53,108 nucleotides of DNA from an uncultured Anaeroplasmataceae bacterium (lineage in GTDB: Bacteria; Bacillota_I; Bacilli_A; Acholeplasmatales; Anaeroplasmataceae), in assembly GCA_947589245.1 (NCBI GenBank), contig CANQBD010000009.1:1-53108 (forward strand). Reading direction: 5' to 3'. Of the stretch, positions 16,647-26,144 are shown one piece after another. Positions within the stretch are counted from its first letter, which is position 1; every line of letters begins with the position of its first letter. Position numbers and translations under genes: made by a program. The notes under the pieces were generated by a model. That model made no database searches, was not told where the DNA came from, and saw only the letters and a list, made by a program, of their open reading frames with translations.

Positions 16647-18034
16647 TATTTCTTACCTCCATTACCACCAACGGTCATATTTTTAACACGGATTGTAGGT
16701 TGACCAACACAAGCTGGAATACTACCAGAGGCTGAGCCACACATACCATAACCAAATGATTGATTATTGGCCACCATATCAATATTTAATAGAGTATCCT
16801 TACCATTACCAATTAAAGTTGCACCTTTAACACGCTTAGTAAGCTTACCATTTTCAATCATGAAACCTTCCCCAACTGCAAAGTTAAATTCACCAGTTGC
16901 AGGAGACACAGAGCCACCAGACATTGTTTTAGCAAATAAACCATACTTCGTATTTGCAATGATTTCTTCAAAAGTACTACTACCATTAGCAATATAAGTA
17001 TTAGTCATTCTAGATGTTGGTGAAAAACGATAGCTTTGACGCCTAGATGAACCGGTTGCAGAGGTATTCATTCTACGACCATTACGCATATCAACCATAT
17101 AACTCTTTAATATACCATTTTCAATTAAGACATTCTTTTTAGTTGGGTTCCCTTCATCATCAATATTAGCACTACCCCATTCATTAGGAATTGTACCATC
17201 ATCAATAGCTGTAACACAATCAGCAGCAATCTTTTGACCAAGCTTGCCACAAAATACTGACATGTCCTTAGCAACGCTAGTAGCTTCCAAAGAATGTCCA
17301 CAAGCCTCATGGAAAATGACACCACCAAAAGCATTATGAATAACAACATCATAAACACCACCAACCATGTCTTCAGCTTCTAAAGAAGCCACAGCTGTCT
17401 CTGCAATCTTTAAAGCAAAATCCTTAAAATCATAATTTTCATATGCGGTAATATCAAAATTTCCACCATAAGAATTTGAAGCTTGTTGCATATCCTTACC
17501 ATCGGAAGCAACTGCTACAGCGCCAACTCTTTGATGATTACGCACATCTGTTTTATAAACACCATTGGAATTGGCAATTGTAACAGTTTGCGTTTCATCT
17601 GTAAAAGTTGCTATTGCTTGAACAATTTTTGGACTATAATTCTTAATTACATCAACACATGTATTTAAATAACAAAGCTTGGAAGAGTTAGGAATGTCCT
17701 TTGATAAAACCTTAAAATCTGTATGCTTATTGACTTCACAATCAGTAAATTTTAAATCAGAAATTAGAACCTTCGAATTGTAAGCACTTCTTAGATTTCT
17801 TGCTAACTTTAATAAACCAGCTTCACTAACATCGTTAGTATAGCCATAGACCTCAGCATTGTCTTTAAGGATTCTAATGCCCGCACCATATAGATGACTA
17901 GCATTAATATCATCAATTTGCTTTGTCATTAATCGAATTGAATTTTTGATTGTATCCTCTAAATAAATTTCAGCATAATCTCCACCCGTTGCTAAACATT
18001 CTAAAAGGACCTTTTTTGCAATTTTTTTATCCAT
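16646..18034 (-). CDS. tldD: TldD metalloprotease subunit
   Basis: This 462-residue protein has the zinc site HEACGH near residue 240, an HExxxH motif. Further family motifs include GNPTKKNVLIENGILKSYM, then ATGSSRRQSY and GEFNFAVGEGFMIENG. It is the catalytic subunit of the TldD/TldE peptidase and is cytoplasmic. It is first in a three-gene operon with pmbA and an unknown gene. An AGGAGAA ribosome site precedes the ATG. No peptide-toxin precursor is visible nearby, so the substrate in this organism is unknown. Confidence 0.93.
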   Translation of the reverse strand: MDKKIAKKVLLECLATGGDYAEIYLEDTIKNSIRLMTKQIDDINASHLYGAGIRILKDNAEVYGYTNDVSEAGLLKLARNLRSAYNSKVLISDLKFTDCEVNKHTDFKVLSKDIPNSSKLCYLNTCVDVIKNYSPKIVQAIATFTDETQTVTIANSNGVYKTDVRNHQRVGAVAVASDGKDMQQASNSYGGNFDITAYENYDFKDFALKIAETAVASLEAEDMVGGVYDVVIHNAFGGVIFHEACGHSLEATSVAKDMSVFCGKLGQKIAADCVTAIDDGTIPNEWGSANIDDEGNPTKKNVLIENGILKSYMVDMRNGRRMNTSATGSSRRQSYRFSPTSRMTNTYIANGSSTFEEIIANTKYGLFAKTMSGGSVSPATGEFNFAVGEGFMIENGKLTKRVKGATLIGNGKDTLLNIDMVANNQSFGYGMCGSASGSIPACVGQPTIRVKNMTVGGNGGKK

Positions 18035-18137
18035 ATTTTTCTCCTTTGCTTCTAAATAATATTATAGATTAATTATATCATAAAATTATTTAATTATGAA
18101 ACATTATTTTATTACTATAGTTACTTTATGAATAAAG

Positions 18138-18818
18138 TTAGATTTTATATTTCAACACATCTTCTTTTATTTGCGGTGAAATTCTAAATGATTGTCTAAT
18201 TTTGCTGATGGTCATAGCCATAACCTCTTTATCAAATAAGCCTTCTTCTAACAATTCAATTATCTTAGTTTCTTGTTTAGCTAAAGCTGTAGCTAAAAAC
18301 CAAGCCAAACCCATCTTTGCATAATAAGCATTTACCTTAACCCTTTTAACAACATCAATAACTAAATCAATATATTCATCTGTTAAAAAATAACTCATCA
18401 AAGTAATAAGTAAAAAGCGAACTTCAAACTCTTTTGAACTATCTTGATATTTAAGTAAATATTCAAACCAAAAATGATAGTCTTTTTTAATACATTTTAA
18501 AGAAGAAACTAAACCATCGTTAATAGCCCAATCTTGAATTTTAGGAATAAATATATCAAGATAAGATGCCCGCTTTTCTTTAGTTATTTTAGCAGTTCCT
18601 ATAACATAAGCTTCTAACAAACAAATTTCTAAAGATGAATCATCACATTCTTCTAAAAATAATTCATAATCATCTTTAATAATCTCTTTAGCTTTCTTTC
18701 TTAATACAGGTGTTTTAACTCCAATAATTGGTAAGGAATTAGGTATTAAACCAGCCAAAAATTCCCTCTGCTTTTTATCTGAATTTTCTATCAACCATTT
18801 TTTAATATCTTCTATCAT
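18138..18818 (-). CDS. AlkD-like DNA alkylation repair protein
   Basis: This 226-residue all-helical HEAT-like repeat protein matches the AlkD/COG4912 family: a start such as NSDKKQREFLAGLIPNS, then GVKTPVLRKKAKEI, and the active-site helix region IQDWAINDGLVSSLK where AlkD has Trp and Asp. AlkD glycosylases remove positively charged N3- and N7-alkyl purines without base flipping. The Asp in WAIND fits the catalytic aspartate. The gene stands alone and diverges from the amidotransferase gene at 18885. Confidence 0.8.
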   Translation of the reverse strand: MIEDIKKWLIENSDKKQREFLAGLIPNSLPIIGVKTPVLRKKAKEIIKDDYELFLEECDDSSLEICLLEAYVIGTAKITKEKRASYLDIFIPKIQDWAINDGLVSSLKCIKKDYHFWFEYLLKYQDSSKEFEVRFLLITLMSYFLTDEYIDLVIDVVKRVKVNAYYAKMGLAWFLATALAKQETKIIELLEEGLFDKEVMAMTISKIRQSFRISPQIKEDVLKYKI

Positions 18819-18884
18819 TTAAATCACCACATTTATTATCTCATAAAAAAATCAGAAAATAAATATATTTAAATGGGTGATAAT

Positions 18885-19454
18885 ATGCTAATTGGTGTGG
18901 CCATTAGAAAAAATGATATAGATTACTTTGTTCATCAAAGTTATCTGTTAATGCTCCAAAAAGCTGGACTAGACTATGATTTTATAACCATTAATACTCC
19001 TCTAACATATTTTGATGGTTTTTTAATTCCAGGAGGTTATGATCTTGATTCAAAATACTATAATCAAAAAAATTATGCTTGCTATAATGTAGATGAAGAA
19101 ATGGATCTTTTAGATCAAAAAATAATTCTTTATGCTATAAAAAATAAAAAACCTCTACTTGGTATCTGTAGAGGTATTCAAAGTTTAAATGTATTTCTAG
19201 GTGGCACTCTTAAACAAAATATCTTACATCATAATAATGAAAATCATTTTATTTATTATAAAAATAAATACCAGCTAGTTAATTCTTTTCATCACCAAAG
19301 CATCGATAAGTTAGCTTGCGATTTAGAAATTATTGCCAAAAGCATAGATGATGAAATCGAAATTGTAAAACATAAATATTTGAATATTTATGGTGTTCAA
19401 TTTCATCCAGAATTAATTAATTTTGATATAAGGGACTTTTTTAGCGAGCCTTAA
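18885..19454 (+). CDS. Class I glutamine amidotransferase / gamma-glutamyl hydrolase (peptidase C26)
   Basis: In this 189-residue protein the nucleophile elbow is LGICRGIQSLNVFLGG (Cys near residue 88) and the catalytic His-Glu pair is in GVQFHPE. FLIPGGYDLD is the oxyanion-side glycine loop. These mark the PuuD-like family that hydrolyses gamma-glutamyl-GABA and similar amides. It is shorter than PuuD (about 250 residues). The ATG at 18885 is preferred to one at 18873 because GGGTGAT sits at the right distance and the protein then starts MLIGVAIRK. Its 3' end overlaps the convergent DUF1540 gene by 14 bp. Confidence 0.82.
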   Translation: MLIGVAIRKNDIDYFVHQSYLLMLQKAGLDYDFITINTPLTYFDGFLIPGGYDLDSKYYNQKNYACYNVDEEMDLLDQKIILYAIKNKKPLLGICRGIQSLNVFLGGTLKQNILHHNNENHFIYYKNKYQLVNSFHHQSIDKLACDLEIIAKSIDDEIEIVKHKYLNIYGVQFHPELINFDIRDFFSEP

Positions 19455-19770
19455 AACTATCACATTCAGTCTCACTACGATAATTGGCATTTTCATTGCC
19501 AATTTTTATTTCTTTTGCCACACATTCATTATTGTCATTGTGGATACAATAGTTAGCACTACACAAAACACGAACTGTTGATGGTTCTAAAGCCATTTCT
19601 CTAGCCATTTCTGAAACTAAAACATCGGAATTGTGAGGATTTTTAAAGCTTTGACAGAAAGTACCTATTTTACTTTTAGCAAATAAGCCTTCAACATCAA
19701 TATGCTTTTTAGCACACTTACTATTTTCATTGTAGCCACAAGCTCTTGCATTGCAATTAACGTTAGTCAT
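19441..19770 (-). CDS. Protein with two DUF1540 cysteine-rich domains
   Basis: This 109-residue protein has two copies of the DUF1540 pattern: VNCNARACGYNENSKC with a later FCQSF (residues about 3-42), and VLCSANYCIHNDNNEC with a later ECDSF (about 69-105). Each has four or more cysteines, suggesting metal binding. The family is common in spore-forming Firmicutes and its function is unknown. It follows the TVP38 and pseudouridine synthase genes on the same strand. Confidence 0.85.
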   Translation of the reverse strand: MTNVNCNARACGYNENSKCAKKHIDVEGLFAKSKIGTFCQSFKNPHNSDVLVSEMAREMALEPSTVRVLCSANYCIHNDNNECVAKEIKIGNENANYRSETECDSFKAR

Positions 19771-19815
19771 ACTTTTTCACCCTTTCACAAATAGTATGGA
19801 CTAATCTGCTTGGCT

Positions 19816-20556
19816 TTATTCTACAATCTCTTTATTTTTTTTAGATGTTAGCTTATCAATAAATAAAACAATCTTTTTATTAAATATAAAGCATAATAAT
19901 GAAGCAACTGCACAAAGGGAAGCAATAACAATTACTAGCGTATAGTTACCTGAAATTAAAGAATTTCCAAACAAGACTGACACTATTGTCATAGGTAACC
20001 TAGCAAAGAAATTAATAGCAATATAATAGCGAACCTTTACCTTTGTAAAAGGAACAATAAAGTTAATTGGATCCTTTGGTAAAAAAGGGATTAAAAGATA
20101 TGAAAACATTAATACGCCACACCTTTTGCCATCCTTTAAAAGCCTGAATTTAGTAGTCTGTTCAGGATCAATAAATAAAGCAATAAAACTATAACCAAAA
20201 AGTTTGACTAAACCAATAACAACTAAAGCTCCTACAGCCTGCCCAATAACGCAAATAAGTAGTGCTATTCCTGGATTGTAAAGCATTCCAGCTATGATGA
20301 CAATTGGACCTGATGGAATAATTGCTAAAACAACTTCAAGGATTTGAGCTAAAATTAAAATAATCCAACCAAAACTGTTAAAAGAACGTATTGTATCAAG
20401 GACAGTTTCTCGATAGGATTCATCATCTTGAATAGCCTTAAAAATGGGATATAATTTTACTATGCCATAAATTGCTAATCCAATAAGTAACAAAATTATT
20501 GTCGCTTGAATAATAATTCTGATTATTCTAAATCTTTTTTTCTTTTCTTCTTCCAA
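19816..20556 (-). CDS. TVP38/TMEM64 (VTT-domain) membrane protein
   Basis: This 246-residue protein has about five to six membrane segments. The VTT/DedA-superfamily core runs through EVVLAIIPSGPIVIIAGMLY, GIALLICVIGQAVGALVVIG and FLPKDPINFIVPFTKV. Related proteins move lipids or undecaprenyl phosphate across membranes. The start abuts the stop of the pseudouridine synthase gene (20557), so the two are coupled. Confidence 0.87.
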   Translation of the reverse strand: MEEEKKKRFRIIRIIIQATIILLLIGLAIYGIVKLYPIFKAIQDDESYRETVLDTIRSFNSFGWIILILAQILEVVLAIIPSGPIVIIAGMLYNPGIALLICVIGQAVGALVVIGLVKLFGYSFIALFIDPEQTTKFRLLKDGKRCGVLMFSYLLIPFLPKDPINFIVPFTKVKVRYYIAINFFARLPMTIVSVLFGNSLISGNYTLVIVIASLCAVASLLCFIFNKKIVLFIDKLTSKKNKEIVE

Positions 20557-21381
20557 TTAAAATTCACATCCTATCTCGGCTTTAACTTTTTGCTTACTAA
20601 ATGGGTTAATAAACTCCACATAATAGCTAGTTAAACATAAACGTTCACCAGCTGTACCATAAAGCTCATCACCAACAATTGGATGACCCATATTGCTAGT
20701 ATGAACCCTTATTTGATGAGTTCGACCGGTGTCTAATACAAATTCCAATAAGGTACTATTAGGATTTTTTTGGATTACTTTATAATGACTAATAGCCAAT
20801 TGGCCATTTTCTGATGAGGAAACAAAACGCCTATTACTATCACTGCTTTTAGCAATATAATTTATTATTGTTCCACTATCTTCCACTTGACCTTCTACTA
20901 GGCAATAATATTTACGAATTATATGCTTATGAGTTGGTTGTAATAAACTAGCGGCATAGCGATTTTTAGCTATCACAACTAAACCACTAGTTTCTCTATC
21001 TAAACGATTTAAAATATGGATGTCAGCATTTTTTAAATATAATGCCACTTGTTGATAAAGACTATGCGGATCAGCTTTAGTAGGAATTGTTAAAAGACCA
21101 GCCTCTTTATTGACAATCAAATAATTAGTATCTTCATAAACAACAATAGGTGGTTTGTCCGCTTGTTGCCACTTCATTTCTTTTTTAGATATTGGTAAAG
21201 TGATTTCAATAATATCATTCGGATTGACAACTTCATAACCTTTTTTGCTAGATCCATTGACTAAAATTTCTACTTTCTCATGTTTAAGATACCTATAAAA
21301 GCGCCTTGATAAATTCTTTTTTAATATTTCATTTAAAGTTGTAGTCTCAGTTACTACAAAATTCAACTTATTTTGTTCCAT
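20557..21381 (-). CDS. RluA-family 23S rRNA/tRNA pseudouridine synthase
   Basis: In this 274-residue protein HILNRLDRETSGLVVIAKN carries the catalytic aspartate of the RluA family. GRTHQIRVHTSNMGHPIVGD follows in the usual place. An S4-like N-terminal part (SRRFYRYLKHEKVEILVNGS) is present, as in RluD. The exact target uridine cannot be read from sequence. It is the first gene of the pair with the TVP38 protein. Confidence 0.9.
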   Translation of the reverse strand: MEQNKLNFVVTETTTLNEILKKNLSRRFYRYLKHEKVEILVNGSSKKGYEVVNPNDIIEITLPISKKEMKWQQADKPPIVVYEDTNYLIVNKEAGLLTIPTKADPHSLYQQVALYLKNADIHILNRLDRETSGLVVIAKNRYAASLLQPTHKHIIRKYYCLVEGQVEDSGTIINYIAKSSDSNRRFVSSSENGQLAISHYKVIQKNPNSTLLEFVLDTGRTHQIRVHTSNMGHPIVGDELYGTAGERLCLTSYYVEFINPFSKQKVKAEIGCEF

Positions 21382-21485
21382 GTGACTATTGTATCATATT
21401 TATTATGAGAAAATAAATAAAACGCTTTCTATTTTTAAAAAAAATTGGTATAATTTATACATGAGTTATATTATGAGGTGAAAAA

Positions 21486-22733
21486 ATGAGTGAAATTTTA
21501 ACTGAAGCCCAAAGATGTTTAAAATGTAAAAGACCTTTATGTAAAGAAGGATGCCCAGTAAGTACGGAAATTCCAACAGTTATGCAAATGTTACTAGATG
21601 GAAAAATGGATGAAGCTGGTGAACTTTTATTCAATAATAATCCCTTAACCGCAATATGTTCATTGATCTGTCCTCATGAAAAAAATTGCTTAGGCCATTG
21701 TGTTTTAAATCACAAAAATTCGCCTATTAAATTCTATGAAGTTGAAAATTATATTTCTAACTTTTATTTAGAAAAAGCAAGACTAAAGGCCTCTGAAAAA
21801 AATGGTCATTTAGTTGGCATTATCGGGGCTGGTCCTGCTGGTTTAACTCTAGCAATCATTCTTGCCAAAAAGGGTTATAGTGTAACAATTATTGACTCTA
21901 AGGATAAAATCGGAGGAGTATTAAGATATGGAATTCCTGAATTTAGACTACCGAAGAGTATCCTTGATAAGCTTTTAGATAGAATGAATGATTTAGGTAT
22001 CAGTTTTAGACCTAATACCTTGATTGGACCAACAATTACTATTGACGATATGTTTGAAGATGGTTATGATGCTATCTTTATTGGTACAGGCGTTTGGAAA
22101 CCTAATCGTTTAAGAATTCCTGGTGAAACTTTAGGTAATGTCCATTTTGCTATCGATTTCTTAAAGAATCCTGATTCATATAATAATCTAGGTGACCATG
22201 TTGTAATTATCGGTGCTGGTAATGTGGCTATGGATGCTGCTAGAACAATTCTAAGAAAAACAACAGCTAAGGTTGACATCATCTTCTTCAGAGGTCGTGA
22301 GGAAGTAACTGCTTTAGAGGAAGAATTAATGCTTGCTGAAGTTGATGGTGTTAAGATGAATTATTATCTTAATACTATTCGCATTGAAGAAAATGGTATC
22401 ATCGTTGAACCAGTTAAAAAAATTGAACATGAAGATGGTACTATTACCTATGAAAATGATAGTGCTAATGCTTTTAAATTTGATTGTTCTTCTGTCATCA
22501 TTGCGATTGGTCAGGGGGCTCAAACAAACATCGTTAAAAACACTAAGCAAATTGACACAAATAAAAGAGGTCTTATTGAAGCCTCTGATAAGGGTGCCAC
22601 TACAAGACCTGGTGTTTATGCTGCTGGTGATGTAGTTTCTGGTGCTAGAACAGTTGTTGAAGCTGTGGCAGCTACTAAAAAGGTGGCTGAAGAAATTGAT
22701 GAATATATTAAGAAAAAATATAATGAATTATAA
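21486..22733 (+). CDS. GltD-like NAD(P)-dependent FAD/FeS oxidoreductase
   Basis: In this 415-residue protein the N-terminus has the GltD-type cysteine pattern (CLKCKRPLCKEGCP, then CSLICPHEKNCLGHC) that binds two 4Fe-4S clusters. GIIGAGPAGLTLA near residue 110 binds FAD and VVIIGAGNVAMDAAR near 240 binds NAD(P). Such subunits pass electrons between NADPH and a partner. No glutamate synthase large subunit is adjacent, so the partner is unknown; a stand-alone family member is more likely than true glutamate synthase. The unit has its own GAGGTG ribosome site and a terminator. Confidence 0.85.
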   Translation: MSEILTEAQRCLKCKRPLCKEGCPVSTEIPTVMQMLLDGKMDEAGELLFNNNPLTAICSLICPHEKNCLGHCVLNHKNSPIKFYEVENYISNFYLEKARLKASEKNGHLVGIIGAGPAGLTLAIILAKKGYSVTIIDSKDKIGGVLRYGIPEFRLPKSILDKLLDRMNDLGISFRPNTLIGPTITIDDMFEDGYDAIFIGTGVWKPNRLRIPGETLGNVHFAIDFLKNPDSYNNLGDHVVIIGAGNVAMDAARTILRKTTAKVDIIFFRGREEVTALEEELMLAEVDGVKMNYYLNTIRIEENGIIVEPVKKIEHEDGTITYENDSANAFKFDCSSVIIAIGQGAQTNIVKNTKQIDTNKRGLIEASDKGATTRPGVYAAGDVVSGARTVVEAVAATKKVAEEIDEYIKKKYNEL

Positions 22734-22740
22734 AAAAATT

Positions 22741-22770
22741 CTGCTAGGACAAAACCTAGCAGATTTTTTT
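22741..22770. terminator. Bidirectional terminator between the GltD-like gene and the P-type ATPase gene
   Basis: An 8-bp perfect stem CTGCTAGG/CCTAGCAG with loop ACAAAA is flanked by A and T runs, so it serves both convergent genes. Confidence 0.9.
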
Positions 22771-25531
22771 AGGCTTTATTTTTATTTTTAAGCCATTTGA
22801 CTAAAACCACAATTTCATGAACAACAAGTGGTATAATTGATAGGCAAGCTGTTATCAACCATTCCGTACCACTCAAATTATAAGTAGAGAAAACATCTCT
22901 AACTCCTGGAGTTTCAATTACAAATAATTGTAAGAAAATTCCTAACACAAAAGCAATAAACAACATCCAATTTTTATCTTTAAAAATATGGACAAAAGAT
23001 TTATCAACATTACTCATTCCAATCATATGGAATAATTCACAAAAGGCTAGGGTTGTAAAAGCCATTGTTTGAGCTTGATGTAAAATATTAGCATCAATAT
23101 CATATAAATGTTTGATTTCAGACAATGAAGCAGCACCATTTAACCAACCGCAAGTAAAATAGGCAATCAATACTGCAATTGTAATAATCACACCATAACC
23201 GATTGTTAAGCTAATACCACCATTAGCAAAAATACCTTCTTTTGAATCACGAGGTTTTTCCTTCATACAATTTGGATCTTTTGGCTGCATACCTAAAGCA
23301 ATAGCTGGTAATGAATCAGTAATCAAATTAACCCAAAGCAAATGAATGGCAATCAGAGGAGCAGGTAAACCAATACAAATTAAAATGAACATTGCTAAAA
23401 CTTCAGCAATATTACTACCTAAAAGGAAGAAAACAGTTTTACGAATATTTGCATAGATACCGCGTCCTTCCTCAACAGCCTTTTCGATTGAAGCAAAATT
23501 GTCATCAGTTAAAACCATATCAGCTGCACCTTTGGCTACATCTGTACCGGTAATCCCCATTGCAATACCAATATCGGCAGTCTTAAGACTAGGAGCATCA
23601 TTAACACCATCACCAGTCATTGCACAAATATTACCAAGAGCTTGGAAAGCCTTAACTATCATGACCTTATTTTCAGGAGATACACGAGCAAATACACGAA
23701 CCTTTTTGCAAGCCTCTTGAAGCTCATCACTACTCATTTTATCAACATCAGCACCACTTAGACATTGATCCTTACTTTCACAAATACCTAGTTCATTAGC
23801 TACCGCAAAAGCTGTATCCTTATGGTCACCTGTAATCATAACGGTTGTAATACCTGCTTCTTTAAATTTAGCAACTGCTGGTTTTGCTTCAGCTCTAGGT
23901 GGATCAATCATTGCTACTAAACCAACAAAAATTAAATCTTGTTCAGTTATATTATTTTTATTATTATAGGCTAAAGCTAAAACTCTTAACGCTTTATCAG
24001 AAAAATATGAATTAGCCTTATAAATATTTTCAATATCAATTTCCGTTATTTCTCTAACAATACCATTTTCTAAAATATGAGTGGTTCCCTTTAAAATACT
24101 ATCGAGTGCACCCTTTGTATAAACAATACTCTTCTTATTTTCAGTATGCTTAGTGGACATCATTTTTCTAACACTATCAAAAGGTAATTCATCTACTCTT
24201 GGTGTCTTAGCCTCTAAATCGGCTTTATGCATATCAAACTGATTTGCAAAAGCAACTAAGGCTATTTCTGTTGGGTCACCATATAAACCTTCATCAACAG
24301 TAGCGTTAGAACATAAACTCATACCTTTAGCTAGTAAAATTAATTCATTAAGTGTATTATTTTTATTAAATACATCTTTTTTAAAATATTGATTATTCAC
24401 ATAGGCTTCAACAACAGTCATTTGATTTTGCGTTAAAGTACCAGTTTTATCAGAGCACACAACACTCACTGCACCTAATGTTTCAACGCTAGGTAGTTTT
24501 CTAACAACTGTATTGGCTTTTACCATTCTTTGAACACCAATAGCTAAAACGATTGTTACAACTGCAGGTAAACCCTCAGGTATAGCCGCAACAGCTAAAG
24601 ATATTGAAGATAGTAAAGATTCAATATAGGCCTCAATTAAAGTAGCTTTACCATCAACACAAATCCAAATTATGTCTACTATAAGAACTAAAACAACTAT
24701 GATTAAAGTTAAAAAGCCTAAAGCTTTAGATAGCTTGGCTAAAACCTTTTGCAAAGGTGTATCTTCTGCTTCTGTATCAGAAATAGCACTAGCAATTTGA
24801 CCAATCTGCGTTTGCATACCAGTCTTAGTAACAACACCCATACCACGACCATAGGCTACTGTTGTTGACATATAAGCACAATTGATTCGATCACCTATGC
24901 CAACTGAATCGCTAAAGACAACATTACAATCTTTTTCAACCGGAACAGACTCACCTGTTAAGGATGATTCATTGATTTTTAAATTGACACTTTGAACCAA
25001 TCTCAAATCAGCACCAACAGTGTCACCTTCTTCTAAAATAACAATATCACCACAAACTAAATCACTTGATTTTATTTTGCTTCTCTTACCATCTCTTAAA
25101 ACTGTACTTTCAGGTGATGACATCTTTTTTAAAGCCTCTAGTGATGTTTCAGCTTTAATTTCTTGGAAGGTTCCTATAACAGCATTCAAAATAATTACTG
25201 CTAAAATGATTATAACATCAGGCCAGTCACCTGTAGAAACAAAATCAAAGCCGTTACCTGATTTAATTGAATTAACTGTCTCATAAATTGAAACACCTAT
25301 TGTAACAGCTATGGCAGCAAATAAAACGAAAATCATTGGATTATTTAATTGCCCTAAAAATATCATAAACCAAGATTTCTTTTGTTTCTCAACCAATTCA
25401 TTTTTACCATATTTTTCCAAACGTTCCAAAGCCTCATTAGAATCAAGACCTGAAACAATGTTTGTTTGCAAGGCACTTGTCGTTTGGTTGATGTCATACT
25501 TTTCAAATGACACATCTTTAAACTCACTCAT
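22769..25531 (-). CDS. P-type cation ATPase (Ca2+/Mn2+ type), controlled by a yybP-ykoY riboswitch
   Basis: This 920-residue protein has the P2-type plan: an N-terminal cation ATPase domain (YGKNELVEKQKKSW), the actuator TGES loop in INESSLTGESVPVEK, PEGLP in the fourth membrane helix, phosphorylation site DKTGTLTQ near residue 360, the hinge TGDGVNDAPSLK, and a C-terminal set of helices. It resembles bacterial Ca2+ ATPases. The Mn2+ riboswitch upstream suggests that manganese efflux is the relevant function, as in the Lactococcus YoaB case; the ion itself cannot be read from sequence. An AGGAGGAAGA-like ribosome site lies between the riboswitch terminator and the ATG. Confidence 0.9.
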   Translation of the reverse strand: MSEFKDVSFEKYDINQTTSALQTNIVSGLDSNEALERLEKYGKNELVEKQKKSWFMIFLGQLNNPMIFVLFAAIAVTIGVSIYETVNSIKSGNGFDFVSTGDWPDVIIILAVIILNAVIGTFQEIKAETSLEALKKMSSPESTVLRDGKRSKIKSSDLVCGDIVILEEGDTVGADLRLVQSVNLKINESSLTGESVPVEKDCNVVFSDSVGIGDRINCAYMSTTVAYGRGMGVVTKTGMQTQIGQIASAISDTEAEDTPLQKVLAKLSKALGFLTLIIVVLVLIVDIIWICVDGKATLIEAYIESLLSSISLAVAAIPEGLPAVVTIVLAIGVQRMVKANTVVRKLPSVETLGAVSVVCSDKTGTLTQNQMTVVEAYVNNQYFKKDVFNKNNTLNELILLAKGMSLCSNATVDEGLYGDPTEIALVAFANQFDMHKADLEAKTPRVDELPFDSVRKMMSTKHTENKKSIVYTKGALDSILKGTTHILENGIVREITEIDIENIYKANSYFSDKALRVLALAYNNKNNITEQDLIFVGLVAMIDPPRAEAKPAVAKFKEAGITTVMITGDHKDTAFAVANELGICESKDQCLSGADVDKMSSDELQEACKKVRVFARVSPENKVMIVKAFQALGNICAMTGDGVNDAPSLKTADIGIAMGITGTDVAKGAADMVLTDDNFASIEKAVEEGRGIYANIRKTVFFLLGSNIAEVLAMFILICIGLPAPLIAIHLLWVNLITDSLPAIALGMQPKDPNCMKEKPRDSKEGIFANGGISLTIGYGVIITIAVLIAYFTCGWLNGAASLSEIKHLYDIDANILHQAQTMAFTTLAFCELFHMIGMSNVDKSFVHIFKDKNWMLFIAFVLGIFLQLFVIETPGVRDVFSTYNLSGTEWLITACLSIIPLVVHEIVVLVKWLKNKNKA

Positions 25532-25554
25532 TACTCTTCCTCCTAAAAAATAAA

Positions 25555-25573
25555 AACAGGTTCTATACCTGTC
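25555..25573 (-). terminator. Riboswitch expression-platform terminator
   Basis: On the minus strand ACAGGT, loop ATAGA, ACCTGT is followed by TTTTATTTTTT. It sits between the aptamer and the ATPase start, as expected for transcriptional control. Confidence 0.8.
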
Positions 25574-25610
25574 TGTTTTAAAAATATATTGACAAGTATA
25601 GTATTCCTAT

Positions 25611-25704
25611 ACTTAAGTCTTGATGTTAAAAGTAGCTCCGGATTTGTTAATCGGCTTGACGAATACTACTACCTAAATGTTTAAGGTCACCTACTCCCTT
25701 AAGT
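25611..25704 (-). promoter_or_regulatory. yybP-ykoY (Mn2+) riboswitch aptamer
   Basis: On the minus strand the closing helix is ACTTAAG (25704-25698) with CTTAAGT (25618-25611). Inside are GGGAGTAGG and, in the facing loop, CCGGAGCTAC, with ATTCGTCAAGCC between. These match the conserved internal loops of the yybP-ykoY class as I know it. The class binds Mn2+ and turns on exporters. It precedes a P-type ATPase gene and a terminator. Confidence 0.82.
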
Positions 25705-25710
25705 AATTTT

Positions 25711-25739
25711 ATGATAACGCAGAACTTGCTAAATGTCAA
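25711..25739 (-). promoter_or_regulatory. SigA-type promoter of the riboswitch-ATPase unit
   Basis: On the minus strand TTGACA (25739-25734) and TATCAT (25716-25711) are separated by exactly 17 bases. Transcription would start at the 5' edge of the aptamer. Confidence 0.8.
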
Positions 25740-25798
25740 ATTAATTTTCAACTCTACTTTTATTTTTTACCAATTTTTTCAAGTTTAATCATTTATAA

Positions 25799-25828
25799 TT
25801 GACAATATACCCAATGGGGGTATATAAT
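25799..25828 (+). promoter_or_regulatory. csoR-copA promoter with CsoR operator in the spacer
   Basis: TTGACA (25799-25804) and TATAAT (25823-25828) are 18 bases apart. The spacer holds the dyad TATACCC-AATG-GGGGTATA (25806-25824), a typical GC-cored CsoR operator. Apo-CsoR bound there would block RNA polymerase until Cu(I) releases it. Confidence 0.85.
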
Positions 25829-25844
25829 AAGTTGAGGTGAAATT

Positions 25845-26135
25845 ATGGATTGTTGTTCAAATAAAACGACTATTAGAAGTAATGATGATAAGAAAATAAT
25901 GGTATCACGGTTAAATCGTATTGAAGGGCAAATTCGAGGTATCACTAATATGATTAATGATGATCGTTATTGTGATGATATATTGATTCAATTATCAGCT
26001 GTTGATAAATCAATTAAATCTTTAGCTAATTTAATACTTGAAAAACACATGAAATCCTGTGTTAAGGAAAATATATTGAATGGCAATGATTCTGTTTTAG
26101 ATGAAATAGTTGATTTATTTAAAAGATTTCAATAG
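25845..26135 (+). CDS. csoR: CsoR copper-sensing repressor
   Basis: This 96-residue helical repressor belongs to the CsoR/RcnR family: RLNRIEGQIRGITNMI, then Cys43, His68 and Cys72 (in RYCDD and EKHMKSC), the Cu(I)-binding C-H-C triad. An extra Cys3-Cys4 pair sits at the N-terminus. It binds its own promoter dyad and loses affinity with Cu(I), releasing csoR-copA. copA begins 10 bp downstream. Confidence 0.93.
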   Translation: MDCCSNKTTIRSNDDKKIMVSRLNRIEGQIRGITNMINDDRYCDDILIQLSAVDKSIKSLANLILEKHMKSCVKENILNGNDSVLDEIVDLFKRFQ

Positions 26136-26144
26136 GAGAAAATT

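Noticed and set aside
21486-22733. True glutamate synthase small subunit (gltD)
   Set aside because: No large subunit is adjacent and several other enzymes share the same domain layout, so no specific symbol was given.
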